The notes below the pieces were generated by a model, which did not search any database, was not told the DNA's origin, and worked only from the letters and a program-made list of their open reading frames with translations. From Chloroflexi bacterium TSY (GTDB lineage: Bacteria; Chloroflexota; Anaerolineae; Caldilineales; Caldilineaceae): 53,134 nt of DNA. Location: the NCBI GenBank assembly GCA_019217005.1, contig JAHBNG010000104.1, positions 1 to 53,134 on the forward strand, written 5' to 3'. Shown here one piece after another: positions 17,053-25,174 of this stretch (positions are counted from its first letter, which is position 1; each line of letters begins with the position of its first letter). Made by a program: the position numbers and the translations under genes.

Positions 17053-17554
17053 TTTATTGTACATCAAAAAAAGTAAGAGCTGTCTTTCTTGCGGCGCTCG
17101 GTTACATGATAGCAAACGCTGTTGTGGCCGCTGTGTGGCGTCGAATTCTGCTAACCGATATTTACGGTGGCACAAACTTTTACGATGTTACAGAACCAAC
17201 ACCCCTCATAGCGATCCATGGCTTCAGCTTCTATTTCTTGACAGGTCTCGTCCTGTCCACCTTGTTTATGCACATGAAACTTTCGAGCGGCCAAGCATCG
17301 GCCCCAAGATACGCATTTTTGACGGGCATATTGTATTGGCTTATCCACGATTACTCTTATATTGGACGCAGAGAAGTGATCGGTGTTGTATCATATTTAG
17401 GTCTTGAAGCGGTTTTGGTTGTGATCACGTTCGCACTATACGCACTTGTCCTCAGATTCGTCTTCGGGGGAGGGGAATCTGCTGAAACGTCCGGATAAAT
17501 CAGTTTATCCAGATTGCACTTTGGAGTAAGATCGGCGTCGTTAGAGGGGCCAGT

Positions 17555-17986
17555 TTACCCTCTGCCGGCACACTCCCCTCGAAAGTTCGTAACTAGATAA
17601 ATTGCGATTCCAAGGAATATTAGACCCAATATGAAGTTTTCAGCAAGATTCGGTGGAATATCCGTGATGGAAAAAACTTGACTACTTTCACTGGGAAGTA
17701 CGCCACCATAAAAAGGCGCTGTGAAATAGGCGAATACAAAACCACTATTAAAACTTAGACCAATAAGCGATGTCGCCAAAATCTCATCCCTGAACCACAA
17801 AAGATATAGAGATAACCCAGCCATTAACACAGTAAACAGTAAGAACCAGACAAGATGTATTTTCGAATGAGGTGTCCATTCCGGATTAAAGAGGTGGCCT
17901 TCTCCAACGTCGACCGTAATAGGAATTACCGCAAAATAAATGGTCATAACGGTTAAGACAAGTTTGACTATGTTTTTTCGGTTCAT
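17555..17986 (-). CDS. Four-helix membrane protein
   Basis: 143 residues with four hydrophobic helices. The first loop carries H-L-F-N-P-E-W-T-P-H-S-K-I-H-L-V-W, a histidine-rich motif that resembles DUF6640-type proteins; the assignment is tentative. A GGAG sequence before M-N-R-K supports the start at 17986, rather than 13 codons further upstream. It may be read from the same strand as the lipoprotein gene upstream, across the hairpin at 18043-18103. Confidence 0.65.
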   Translation of the reverse strand: MNRKNIVKLVLTVMTIYFAVIPITVDVGEGHLFNPEWTPHSKIHLVWFLLFTVLMAGLSLYLLWFRDEILATSLIGLSFNSGFVFAYFTAPFYGGVLPSESSQVFSITDIPPNLAENFILGLIFLGIAIYLVTNFRGECAGRG

Positions 17987-18042
17987 CGTTTCTCCATTTT
18001 GTGATTTTCTAGTATATGAGACCACGCCAAAGAATAAATTGC

Positions 18043-18103
18043 CGTGATTCGTGAAACGTGATTCGTAAGTCTACTCGGCACGAATCACGATTCACGAATC
18101 ACG
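18043..18103. repeat. 24-bp inverted repeat built of CGTGATTCGT words
   Basis: Arms at 18043-18066 and 18080-18103 pair with one mismatch around a 13-nt loop. Each arm is itself made of repeated GTGATTCGTG-like words. It sits 8 nt after the lipoprotein stop codon (minus strand), so it probably forms the 3' hairpin of that mRNA. Confidence 0.75.
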
Positions 18104-18111
18104 ACAACATC

Positions 18112-18828
18112 TTAGCTGCCTTCAACAAGAACTCGGCACAAGATCGTGTTGTTCGTCTCCAGGTCTGGTCCCCAGATGATTTCTGCACCCGAATCCCAAC
18201 TGATCGCATTGTATCCGTCTTTGGGACCAACGTCGCTGGCAGAGTGAACGGTGGTGGCTGTCCAACTGCCGTCGTCGAAGTCAGGAGACTTCCAGTCGTT
18301 CGGTTCACCCAAGTCGCTGAACTCACAGGGTGCAGTGCCAGCTACAGGGTTTGACTCGTTCTCACAAGCCTTGTCTAGCGGCGCTTCGTGAATCACGGTG
18401 CAGGCCCAATCAGCGCTGCTGACTGCAACGACATTGTCCGAGCTGGTGTCGGTGAGTTGCATGATGAAGCCTCCGTCACCCATCTGCTGATTGTTGGCCC
18501 CGATGTACTCGAGTCCGGTATCATTTTCTTTGTAGTCCTTAAGGATGAAGTTCAAGTGCAGTGGGTAATCGGCATCGAATGTGACGGATTCTGCATTAAT
18601 TGAGCGTTCGGTCGTGATGGAAACTGAATCTTCAACGATGAGATCGTCACCCAGATAGGCCGCAAACCAGTTATCAGCCCATGCGTCCATCTTGAAGCGA
18701 ACTGAGCCTGTGGTATCTGCTTCGGTTGTCGTTAGTGTCGTCGAATCGTTGCCGCCACGTCCTCCACATGCGGACAGAATGAGTACGATGGCAGTCCATA
18801 GTAGGTAATGTAGTGTGCGTGTTTGCAT
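18112..18828 (-). CDS. Secreted lipoprotein of unknown function
   Basis: 238 residues. The signal peptide ends with the lipobox L-S-A-C (Cys21), so the mature protein is lipid-anchored. The mature part has an acidic, strand-rich sequence with four later cysteines and W-x-x-x-D-F-D-D-G-S-W and I-I-W-G-P-D-L blocks, reminiscent of a jelly-roll/galactose-binding fold; this is inference. AAAGGA lies just before the ATG. A truncated, frameshifted paralogue is at 29580-30022. MITE E3 inserted 77 bp upstream. Confidence 0.7.
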   Translation of the reverse strand: MQTRTLHYLLWTAIVLILSACGGRGGNDSTTLTTTEADTTGSVRFKMDAWADNWFAAYLGDDLIVEDSVSITTERSINAESVTFDADYPLHLNFILKDYKENDTGLEYIGANNQQMGDGGFIMQLTDTSSDNVVAVSSADWACTVIHEAPLDKACENESNPVAGTAPCEFSDLGEPNDWKSPDFDDGSWTATTVHSASDVGPKDGYNAISWDSGAEIIWGPDLETNNTILCRVLVEGS

Positions 18829-18862
18829 AATGTTTTCCTTTACATTTAAGACAATTGCAGTT

Positions 18863-18879
18863 GGTCTATTTTATAGACC
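18863..18879. promoter_or_regulatory. Operator-like dyad upstream of the lipoprotein gene
   Basis: GGTCTAT at 18863-18869 and ATAGACC at 18873-18879 form a perfect 7-bp dyad. On the minus strand the same bases contain TCTATAAAAT, a possible -10 region for the gene starting at 18828. Confidence 0.35.
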
Positions 18880-18904
18880 CTTGCAGATTATTATCGACAA
18901 AAAG

Positions 18905-19059
18905 GGGGTGGTTCAAAATTAGGTTTACACTTTTGATATATAGACAAAAATCTATATGAGACCGTTTTCTCTCTGAGAACCGGCGAAATCAGAGAATATA
19001 AACGTTCTTTCTGTTTCTAAAAGTGTAAACCTATCTATCCAGCTAAAATGAACCACCCC
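18905..19059. mobile_element. MITE E3, copy 1 (155 bp)
   Basis: Ends are GGGGTGGTTCA and TGAACCACCCC; further in, GGTTTACACTTTT pairs with AAAAGTGTAAACC. An exact 8-bp target duplication ACAAAAAG flanks it (18897-18904 and 19060-19067). It has no coding capacity. A copy of the same length at 51297-51451 has its own 8-bp duplication, so this is a genuine non-autonomous element. Candidate parents are IS families with GG ends and 8-bp duplications (ISL3, IS1595). Confidence 0.92.
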
Positions 19060-19149
19060 ACAAAAAGTTGTGGATATTGAACCAACCAATTCGCTTGTGC
19101 TGTTGAAGACCCCAAATTGCCCAATAATGAATAATTTAATATTCAACAA

Positions 19150-19437
19150 TTAATTATTTATTAGGTCGTATGCATAGACATCCTGCAAAAAGGGACCGCC
19201 GCCGCGCGCCGTTGGCTGGCCACCAATGATGTAGACGATGCCGTCAACTGATGCAGCTACATTATTACCATACATGATCCTCCGATAATGAACTTGGTCG
19301 TATATTGGTCGTATAATTGGGTGCTGCATCAAACGCATTATAGTACGTCCCGAACCGTTTGTCGTCTGTCTGGCGACGTATTTTAGGAGAACCAATCTAC
19401 CTCGCATGGCTACACTTAGAGTGGTCGCACGACCCAT
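19150..19437 (-). pseudogene. Kelch-repeat protein fragment
   Basis: The C-terminal 50 residues read N-N-V-A-A-S-V-D-G-I-V-Y-I-I-G-G...D-V-Y-A-Y-D, one clear Kelch blade with its Gly-Gly pair. The upstream part does not show further blades. Probably a remnant of a larger beta-propeller protein. The remaining DNA between the lipoprotein and kinase genes holds only MITE E3. Confidence 0.4.
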
Positions 19438-19471
19438 TCACCTGTAAACTAACTTATGTTATGCTAATCAA
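19437..19471 (+). promoter_or_regulatory. Probable leaderless promoter of histidine kinase 1
   Basis: TTCACC at 19437-19442, a 17-bp spacer and TATGCT at 19460-19465, followed 6 nt later by the ATG at 19472. No Shine-Dalgarno sequence is seen. Confidence 0.4.
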
Positions 19472-20713
19472 ATGATTAGACGAATCTTTTCTCAACCACA
19501 GACAAGTTCCATCCCAGAACGCTACCGCCTGCTCGCGCTTGTGATCTATGTGGGTACATTGATTGTGGCGGCCTTTGATTGGACACTTGGTCGTCCTCCC
19601 AGTGCACCAGTCTTTCACCAGGAACCTGTCACACGATTTGTAATATTTGTGTCCGTAATTGTTGCCTTGCTTATACTTGACTTACAGACTGTTCGCACCT
19701 ATGGTCTCAAATTGTCGCCGAACGACAACAGACTGCATCTTGTTGGCCGCATACTATTGTTAACAATAGCCTTTGTGATGGCGGGCCTCGAGATAACCAT
19801 ATTGGTCTACCTTCTGCTCTCTTTGTACGCATACCTAACCGCAGGCAGAAGAGCGGCCTTAACCGTGGCAGGAGTGAGCTTCATCGTGCTCTTTCTACGT
19901 TTGGCTTATGGCCCACAGAATAATTTCATCTCTGTAGGCGATTTTGAGCAATTGCTGATCTACAGCCTCATGACGATTTTTGCGCTTTTGCTCGGCAACA
20001 TCATCACGGAAGAAGCCAAAAGCAAAGAGCAGGCGCATCAGCTCTTTGGCGATTTGACCGAGTCGCATCAGAAACTCAAAGCTTCAATGGCCCAGATCGC
20101 TGATTTGGCCGCCACTGAAGAGCGTAATCGCATGGCGCGAGATATCCATGACGGGCTTGGACACTATTTGGCCGCCATCAACGTACAATTGGAGATGGTC
20201 ATCAAGCTCTATGATCAGCAACCAGCACTAGCAAAAGAAGCCGCAATTCAAGCCAAAGCCGCGACACAGGCTGCTTTAAGCGACGTGCGTCAATCTGTCA
20301 GTACGCTACGCGAAGATGGGAAGCGGTTTCAATTGCGTGCTGCACTTGACACATTGGTCAATCAGTTAGAAACTGACCATCTACAGATTCAGTATGAGTT
20401 TGTGGGAAATGAGGCAGTTTGTCCCCAGCCGATTCTGTTGACGCTCTATCGAGCCGCCCAAGAGGCATTTACTAACGTCGTGAAACATGCATCGGCAACC
20501 GAAGTAGAACTGAAAATTCGAATGGAGTCTAACTATGCTGATCTTTATGTGGCTGATAATGGTGTAGGCTTTGATGTCGAGTTGTTAGAGAACGAGCCAG
20601 GATATGGTCTGCAAGGCATTCAGGAAAGAGTGGCGTTAGTCCAAGGTCATATGAATCTCGATAGCAAGCTGGGTGAAGGCACGATCTTAAATTTGTCGAT
20701 TCCATATGAATAA
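19472..20713 (+). CDS. NarL-type sensor histidine kinase (HisKA_3)
   Basis: 413 residues. The N-terminal ~190 residues hold about five or six membrane helices with no large external loop, so the sensor probably works within the membrane. A coiled linker (about 195-215) leads to the HisKA_3 box E-E-R-N-R-M-A-R-D-I-H-D-G-L-G, with phospho-acceptor His226. The HATPase_c domain has the N box E-A-F-T-N-V-V-K-H-A, D-N-G-V-G-F and the G box G-Y-G-L-Q-G-I. The response regulator gene overlaps its 3' end by 8 bp, so they form a translationally coupled pair. Confidence 0.9.
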   Translation: MIRRIFSQPQTSSIPERYRLLALVIYVGTLIVAAFDWTLGRPPSAPVFHQEPVTRFVIFVSVIVALLILDLQTVRTYGLKLSPNDNRLHLVGRILLLTIAFVMAGLEITILVYLLLSLYAYLTAGRRAALTVAGVSFIVLFLRLAYGPQNNFISVGDFEQLLIYSLMTIFALLLGNIITEEAKSKEQAHQLFGDLTESHQKLKASMAQIADLAATEERNRMARDIHDGLGHYLAAINVQLEMVIKLYDQQPALAKEAAIQAKAATQAALSDVRQSVSTLREDGKRFQLRAALDTLVNQLETDHLQIQYEFVGNEAVCPQPILLTLYRAAQEAFTNVVKHASATEVELKIRMESNYADLYVADNGVGFDVELLENEPGYGLQGIQERVALVQGHMNLDSKLGEGTILNLSIPYE

Positions 20714-21371
20714 CATGAGCAAGTCAGAATCCATCCGCGTCATCGTAGTCGATGATCAGCGCCTGGTGCGCGAAGGGATAGCAACGTTATTGGCTCTAGA
20801 GCCAGATATTGAGATTGTGGGGCGTGCTGTCGACGGTCAAGAAGCCGTCAAGCTCGCCACCGAGTTGACGCCCGATCTCATCTTAATGGACGTGCGCATG
20901 CCCATCATGACGGGGATTGAAGCCACCATCGAAATTCGCAAACGCTTGCCTGACTGCCAGATCCTGATGCTGACGACCTTCAACGATGATGAATATGTCG
21001 TGCAATCACTAAAGGCTGGTGCCTGTGGCTACCTGCTCAAGGATATCCCCTCCGAAGATCTGGCCCAAGCCATTCGGTTGGCCCATACAGGCATCTACCA
21101 ACTGGACCCAGCGATTGCTGGTGCCTTGGTTGGCTCACTCTCCACCCAACCCACATCTACCCAACCCACAACCGAAGAAATTCCCTTAACCCAGCGCGAA
21201 CTTGAGGTCTTACGACTGCTGGGAGAAGGTGCCACCAACCGCGAAATTGCTGATGCCCTCATTGTGAGTGAGGGAACTGTAAAGAAGCACATCTCCAGCA
21301 TTCTTCAAACATTGCACTTGCGCGATAGAACCCAAGCCGCCATTTACGCCATCAAGCATGGTGTTGCTTAG
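20706..21371 (+). CDS. NarL/FixJ-type response regulator
   Basis: 221 residues. The receiver domain (about 10-125) has the acidic pair V-V-D-D and phospho-acceptor Asp62 in L-I-L-M-D-V-R-M-P. A LuxR HTH (about 160-221) reads L-T-Q-R-E-L-E-V-L...E-G-T-V-K-K-H-I-S. It partners the kinase directly upstream. Its likely targets cannot be read from sequence; the next gene, at 21574, is in the same direction. Confidence 0.93.
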   Translation: MNNMSKSESIRVIVVDDQRLVREGIATLLALEPDIEIVGRAVDGQEAVKLATELTPDLILMDVRMPIMTGIEATIEIRKRLPDCQILMLTTFNDDEYVVQSLKAGACGYLLKDIPSEDLAQAIRLAHTGIYQLDPAIAGALVGSLSTQPTSTQPTTEEIPLTQRELEVLRLLGEGATNREIADALIVSEGTVKKHISSILQTLHLRDRTQAAIYAIKHGVA

Positions 21372-21573
21372 GGTTTGGCAAGAGTTGATCGAGGCAAGCG
21401 GCATTGACCCAGCAATTGCTGATGTATTGCGTTTGCAAGAAAATACGTACCATATCGAGACATAGAGTCTCATAACGCGACTATATTCTCTACTGGTATC
21501 ACGCAACACGCTTCCCCATATGTGATTTCTTCTCCAGAGTAACTTTAAAGACTGTATATCCCAAGGAATAACC

Positions 21574-21975
21574 ATGAATCGATTCATGAAAGCACTCCTA
21601 ACCGTGACTGAAATAGGCATGATTCTCTACTGGATCTTTGCCACGTTGGTCGTACTTAAATTGATTAACGTTTCACCAGAGCTCATGTACTCAGATTACC
21701 AGAATCCCGTGATTGTATCATGGAACTGGTCCTTCTTTCCCGTTGATATACTTTTTGCATTGACGGGACTCGTGGCCAGGTATGTGTCAATGAGTATCCA
21801 GCGTCAGCAACTGTTATCTGCGGTATCGCTTTCATTGATGTTTTGTGCCGGACTGATGGCAATTTCGTTTTGGTTATTGCAGCAGAGCTTTGATCCCATT
21901 TGGTGGGGCGTAAATCTATGGCTCATGCTGTTGTCGTCTGTTGAGTTGGTCCGAACGTATTTACGATTGCCGTGA
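21574..21975 (+). CDS. DUF5360 (YvaD-like) membrane protein
   Basis: 133 residues, four predicted helices, with the motif D-Y-Q-N-P-V-I-V-S-W-N-W-S-F-F-P-V-D characteristic of YvaD/DUF5360 proteins. AAGGA lies 6-7 nt before the ATG. It follows the two-component pair by 200 bp, a gap in which I see no convincing gene. Function of the family is unknown. Confidence 0.7.
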   Translation: MNRFMKALLTVTEIGMILYWIFATLVVLKLINVSPELMYSDYQNPVIVSWNWSFFPVDILFALTGLVARYVSMSIQRQQLLSAVSLSLMFCAGLMAISFWLLQQSFDPIWWGVNLWLMLLSSVELVRTYLRLP

Positions 21976-22116
21976 CATTTCCCTATTGACTATCCCCTAT
22001 GTTGGCATTTGTGATGGTCATGTCGGGATCGAAAAAGAGTGTACCGCCGATGGAATTGCGACCTCTTTTCTAGAACATAGCGTTCTTCTTCCTCTAGCGA
22101 GCCACTATCACAAATA

Positions 22117-22172
22117 CCCCTCTCTCTTCCCTAATTTAGGGGAAGACATCTCCCCCACCCTCTCGCTACACT
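22117..22172 (+). promoter_or_regulatory. MalT-box-type promoter D
   Basis: ACCCCTCTC near 22117, GGGGA at 22139-22143, TCTCCCCC at 22149-22156 and a TACACT -10 at 22167-22172. The GGGGAAGACATCTCCCC core is identical to promoter A, and the GGGGA to -10 gap (23 bp) is the same as there. It precedes the dehalogenase fusion gene. Confidence 0.6.
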
Positions 22173-22264
22173 GTTTTCATCGCAGTAAATTAGTCACTAG
22201 TCATCGGTTGACTCGTGACGGATAACCTACTCACAATATTTTTTGTCCAAAAAAGGAAACGATC

Positions 22265-22624
22265 ATGTCAGAAACGATCATGTCAATATTTCGCAAAAAC
22301 TCACTTGTCTACACCTTGATACTGAGCGCCGCTTTGTTCATCAGTGCTTGTACGGTCCAATTTGTTGATCCAAACGCAGCGGTCGATGGCGGAGATAGCG
22401 CGTCCGAAATGCCGGTGAATACTATTTCTGCAGAGATGCCATACGAGACTCAGTTCGTCGAGGTGCTAGGCTCGAAGATGGCTTACGTAGAGGCGGGCGG
22501 GAGAAGGAGACCCCATTCTCTTTCTGCATGGGAATCCGACGTCGAAGTATCTGTGGCGCAACATCATGCCACATCTCGAAGATCAAGGGCGGGTGATCTC
22601 ACCCGATCTGATCGGCATGGGTGA
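22265..22624 (+). pseudogene. 5' part of lipoprotein-dehalogenase fusion (frameshifted)
   Basis: Starts at ATG 22265 after AAGGAAA. A lipoprotein signal peptide ends I-S-A-C, followed by V-Q-F-V-D-P-N-A-A, nearly the same as in the esterase lipoprotein at 11528. The dehalogenase domain then starts (M-P-Y-E-T-Q...M-A-Y-V-E-A-G) but the frame is lost near 22495-22510. Compared with the second dehalogenase copy at about 23440 there are 4 extra bases here. The shifted frame ends at 22624, while the correct frame continues in the 22566-24251 gene. Confidence 0.75.
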
Positions 22625-24251
22625 ATCCGACAAGCCGGACATCGGCTACACCTTTGTCGAACATGCCGAATATGTGCAGGGCTTTATCGATACTATGGGG
22701 CTAGAAAACATAACGCTTGTCATCCATGACTGGGGCTCTGGTTTGGGCTTTGACTACGCCAATCGCAATCGCGATAACGTCAAAGCGATTGCCTTTATGG
22801 AAGCTGCCGTGGCGCCGGCATTTCCACCCAAATTCGCGAGTCTAGATCCAGAGATCCAACAGTTTATGCAGGCGATACGCACCGAAGGTGTGGGCGAAAA
22901 ATTGATCCTCGAAAATAACGCATTTGTTGCGCAATTTCTGCCTCGTGATGTTCGCCGGGGATTAACCGAAGCCGAGATGGCAGTCTATCTTGCGCCGTAT
23001 CCAGATCCGCAGAGTCGTCTCCCCACTCTGGTTTGGCCACGTCAGATTCCTTTTGATGATGGTGAACCAGCAGATGTTGCCGAGCGGGTTGCTGCCTACA
23101 ATGAGTGGTTCCTGAGCAGCGAATTGCCCAAGTTGCACCTTTACGTCAGTCCGGGTGCCATCTTTTCAATCGAACAAGTGGAAGCTCTACAGCAGATGAA
23201 TGTGCCCAACTACGAGGCAGTCTATCTGGGTGAAGGGGGTCACTTTATACAGGAAGATCATCCCGAAGCGATCGGGCGCAATATCTCTCACTGGTATCAC
23301 CGCATCAACCGCGATGATAATACCGCCGAACCTTCTGCGGGAATGTCCGAAGAAATGACCACCGAAATCTCAGCAGAGATGCCCTACGAGACCCAATACG
23401 TAGACGTCAAAGGTTCGCAAATGGCCTATGTGGAGGCAGGTGAAGGGGACCCGATTCTCTTCCTGCATGGCAATCCAACCTCCAAGTATCTGTGGCGCAA
23501 CATCATGCCGCATCTGGAAGGTCTGGGTCGCGTCGTCGCTCCCGATCTGATCGGGATGGGTGAATCCGACAAGCCCAACATTGGCTACACTTTTGCGGAA
23601 CATGCCGAGTATGTGGAAGGCTTTATCAACGCTCTGGGGCTGGAAAACATTATGTTGGTCATTCATGATTGGGGTTCTGGTTTGGGCTTTGACTACGCCA
23701 ATCGCAATCGCGACAATGTCAAAGCAATAGCCTTTATGGAAGCGGCCATTACGCCAGGTTTTCCACCAGATGTCGAGAAGCTATCACCTGAGAACATTCA
23801 GTTCCTTCAGGCAATGCGTACCGAAGGGTTGGGTGAAGACCTGATGCTCAACAAAAACATGATGATCGAGCAGTTTTTGACCAATGATGTAAAACGGAAG
23901 TTGACCGAGGAAGAGATGGTGGCCTATCGTGCTCCCTTCCCCGATCCAGAAAGTCGTAAACCGATGTTGGTCTTTGTACGCTCCATTCCTGTTGATGGCG
24001 AACCGGCTGATGTGCTTGAACGGGTTGAAGCTTACAACGAATGGTTTTTGACCAGTGAATTGCCCAAGCTGCACTTTTACGTTACGCCGGGTGCAATCCT
24101 TTCGCCCGAGTCGGTGGCGTGGTTGGAAGAACAGGGAATCCCGAACTATGAAACAATCTTTCTCGGCGAAGGCAGCCACTTCATCCAGGAAGATTATCCT
24201 CACGAGATTGGGCAGGGTATTGCAGAGTGGTATACTCGTATCAATCAGTAG
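22566..24251 (+). CDS. Tandem haloalkane dehalogenase-like domains (remainder of fusion)
   Basis: 561 residues in the frame that continues the lipoprotein at 22265. Domain 1 lacks its N-terminal H-G-N-P segment in this frame but keeps V-I-H-D-W-G-S-G-L-G, A-F-M-E-A-A-V and G-E-G-G-H-F-I-Q-E-D. A linker (about 250-275) leads to domain 2, which is complete: L-H-G-N-P-T-S-K-Y-L-W, V-I-H-D-W-G-S-G-L-G, A-F-M-E-A-A-I and G-E-G-S-H-F-I-Q-E-D. Domain 2 therefore has the full HLD-II set (Asn, Asp, Trp, Glu, His). Without the frameshift it would be a surface lipoprotein with two catalytic domains. Translation from the ATG at 22566 has no clear ribosome-binding site. Confidence 0.8.
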   Translation: MPHLEDQGRVISPDLIGMGESDKPDIGYTFVEHAEYVQGFIDTMGLENITLVIHDWGSGLGFDYANRNRDNVKAIAFMEAAVAPAFPPKFASLDPEIQQFMQAIRTEGVGEKLILENNAFVAQFLPRDVRRGLTEAEMAVYLAPYPDPQSRLPTLVWPRQIPFDDGEPADVAERVAAYNEWFLSSELPKLHLYVSPGAIFSIEQVEALQQMNVPNYEAVYLGEGGHFIQEDHPEAIGRNISHWYHRINRDDNTAEPSAGMSEEMTTEISAEMPYETQYVDVKGSQMAYVEAGEGDPILFLHGNPTSKYLWRNIMPHLEGLGRVVAPDLIGMGESDKPNIGYTFAEHAEYVEGFINALGLENIMLVIHDWGSGLGFDYANRNRDNVKAIAFMEAAITPGFPPDVEKLSPENIQFLQAMRTEGLGEDLMLNKNMMIEQFLTNDVKRKLTEEEMVAYRAPFPDPESRKPMLVFVRSIPVDGEPADVLERVEAYNEWFLTSELPKLHFYVTPGAILSPESVAWLEEQGIPNYETIFLGEGSHFIQEDYPHEIGQGIAEWYTRINQ

Positions 24252-24291
24252 GTCAATAGTTGGTCAACGACAATAAGCAAATAGTAGTCAG

Positions 24292-24332
24292 TGGGTCGGT
24301 ATCCTGAGATAGAATACCGACCCATTCTTTTT
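24292..24332 (+). terminator. Rho-independent terminator
   Basis: An 11-bp perfect stem (24292-24302 with 24314-24324), an 11-nt loop and the run TTCTTTTT at 24325-24332. It ends the dehalogenase fusion transcript. Confidence 0.9.
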
Positions 24333-24336
24333 ACAA

Positions 24337-24434
24337 AGCTATATATTTGGCTCATCTATGAAAAGTGTGCGAACCGATCCTGCATGATCAAAGAATGACT
24401 GATTTGCACACTTCGTCTGATGAGCTATATATTT
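24337..24434. repeat. Inverted repeat flanked by 12-bp direct repeats
   Basis: AGCTATATATTT occurs at 24337-24348 and 24423-24434. Between them GAAAAGTGTGC near the left and GCACACTTCG near the right form an imperfect inverted repeat. The layout is that of a small inserted palindrome with a direct duplication. Confidence 0.5.
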
Positions 24435-24505
24435 TACGTGAAGGAAGCGAAACCATAGTGTCTTAGGAGTGGGGCTAACCTCAATTAATACGATTGCGAG
24501 CAACA

Positions 24506-24994
24506 ATGAATTCACAATTTGTCCCCGTTGACTTTATTATCCCATTAAGGATTGAGACCCCAGACTTTATCCTCCGAAAGTTGACCACAGATGATGTTGA
24601 ACAGGATTTTGAAGCTGTCATGTCGAGTAAAGAGAGCCTGCGTCAAATTTTCGCGCCCAATGATGATTGGCCTGCTGACGAGATGACGTTACAAGATAAC
24701 TACAACGATTTACAAAGACATGAAAGCGATTTTGATCAACGGGTGGGCTTTACTTATACTGTGGTTACGGTCAATGAGCAGTCTTGTCTCGGATGTGTTT
24801 ATATTTATCCTTCGCCGACCAAGCAGCACGATGCGCGAGTCTACTATTGGGTACGCGACAGTGCAAAACCTCAAGAACTGGACAAGAAACTTGGCGATTT
24901 TTTGCATCACTGGGTCGCGGATGCATGGCCGTTTCACAATCCAGTCTTTCCCGGACGTGAGATCTCGTGGGCAGAATGGGAGCTACTTACATAA
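24506..24994 (+). CDS. GNAT-like N-acetyltransferase
   Basis: 162 residues with the GNAT layout: F-I-L-R-K-L-T-T-D-D-V at the first strand/helix, then Y-T-V-V-T-V-N-E-Q-S-C-L-G-C-V-Y-I as the central hairpin. A divergent acyl-CoA region follows, and the end R-E-I-S-W-A-E-W is typical of a subgroup of GNAT proteins. An in-frame TTG at 24494 could also start it. Substrate unknown. The ribosome-binding site is weak. Confidence 0.65.
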   Translation: MNSQFVPVDFIIPLRIETPDFILRKLTTDDVEQDFEAVMSSKESLRQIFAPNDDWPADEMTLQDNYNDLQRHESDFDQRVGFTYTVVTVNEQSCLGCVYIYPSPTKQHDARVYYWVRDSAKPQELDKKLGDFLHHWVADAWPFHNPVFPGREISWAEWELLT

Positions 24995-25174
24995 TCAATC
25001 AAGGTGATATTTTTTACCTGCTAAATACCTAAACCAGCGTTCAAGAACATCTTCTCTGCAAGAATTTGGATCGATTGAAACTGGTTATGCATGTCTCCGG
25101 AACGATGTGGTATGATTCGACTGTCTGCAGATGCAGACTCGGACACCATCTTTTCGCACGAAGGAGAATTGACC

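Larger units (their letters stand above)
15550..17498 (+). pseudogene. Small membrane protein gene interrupted by IS copy 1
   Basis: AGGAGA (15538-15543) and ATG 15550 begin a frame that is cut after four codons by the IS at 15563. Beyond the IS (from 17053) the frame continues as a protein of about 140 residues with three or four membrane helices: A-L-G-Y-M-I-A-N, H-G-F-S-F-Y-F-L-T-G and Y-W-L-I-H-D-Y-S-Y-I-G. It stops at 17498. An internal ATG at 17106 could give a shortened product. No target duplication flanks this IS copy, so some bases may have been lost. Gene order suggests control by the MerR regulator. Confidence 0.55.

Noticed and set aside
18952..19149. 65-residue minus-strand frame over MITE E3.
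   Set aside because: It crosses the element boundary, and the same E3 DNA at 51297 sits in another context; no family resemblance.
21358..21465. 35-residue frame overlapping the end of response regulator 1, reading E-A-S-G-I-D-P-A-I-A-D-V-L.
   Set aside because: Protein-like in places but no ribosome-binding site, and too short to assign; possibly the tail of a lost gene.
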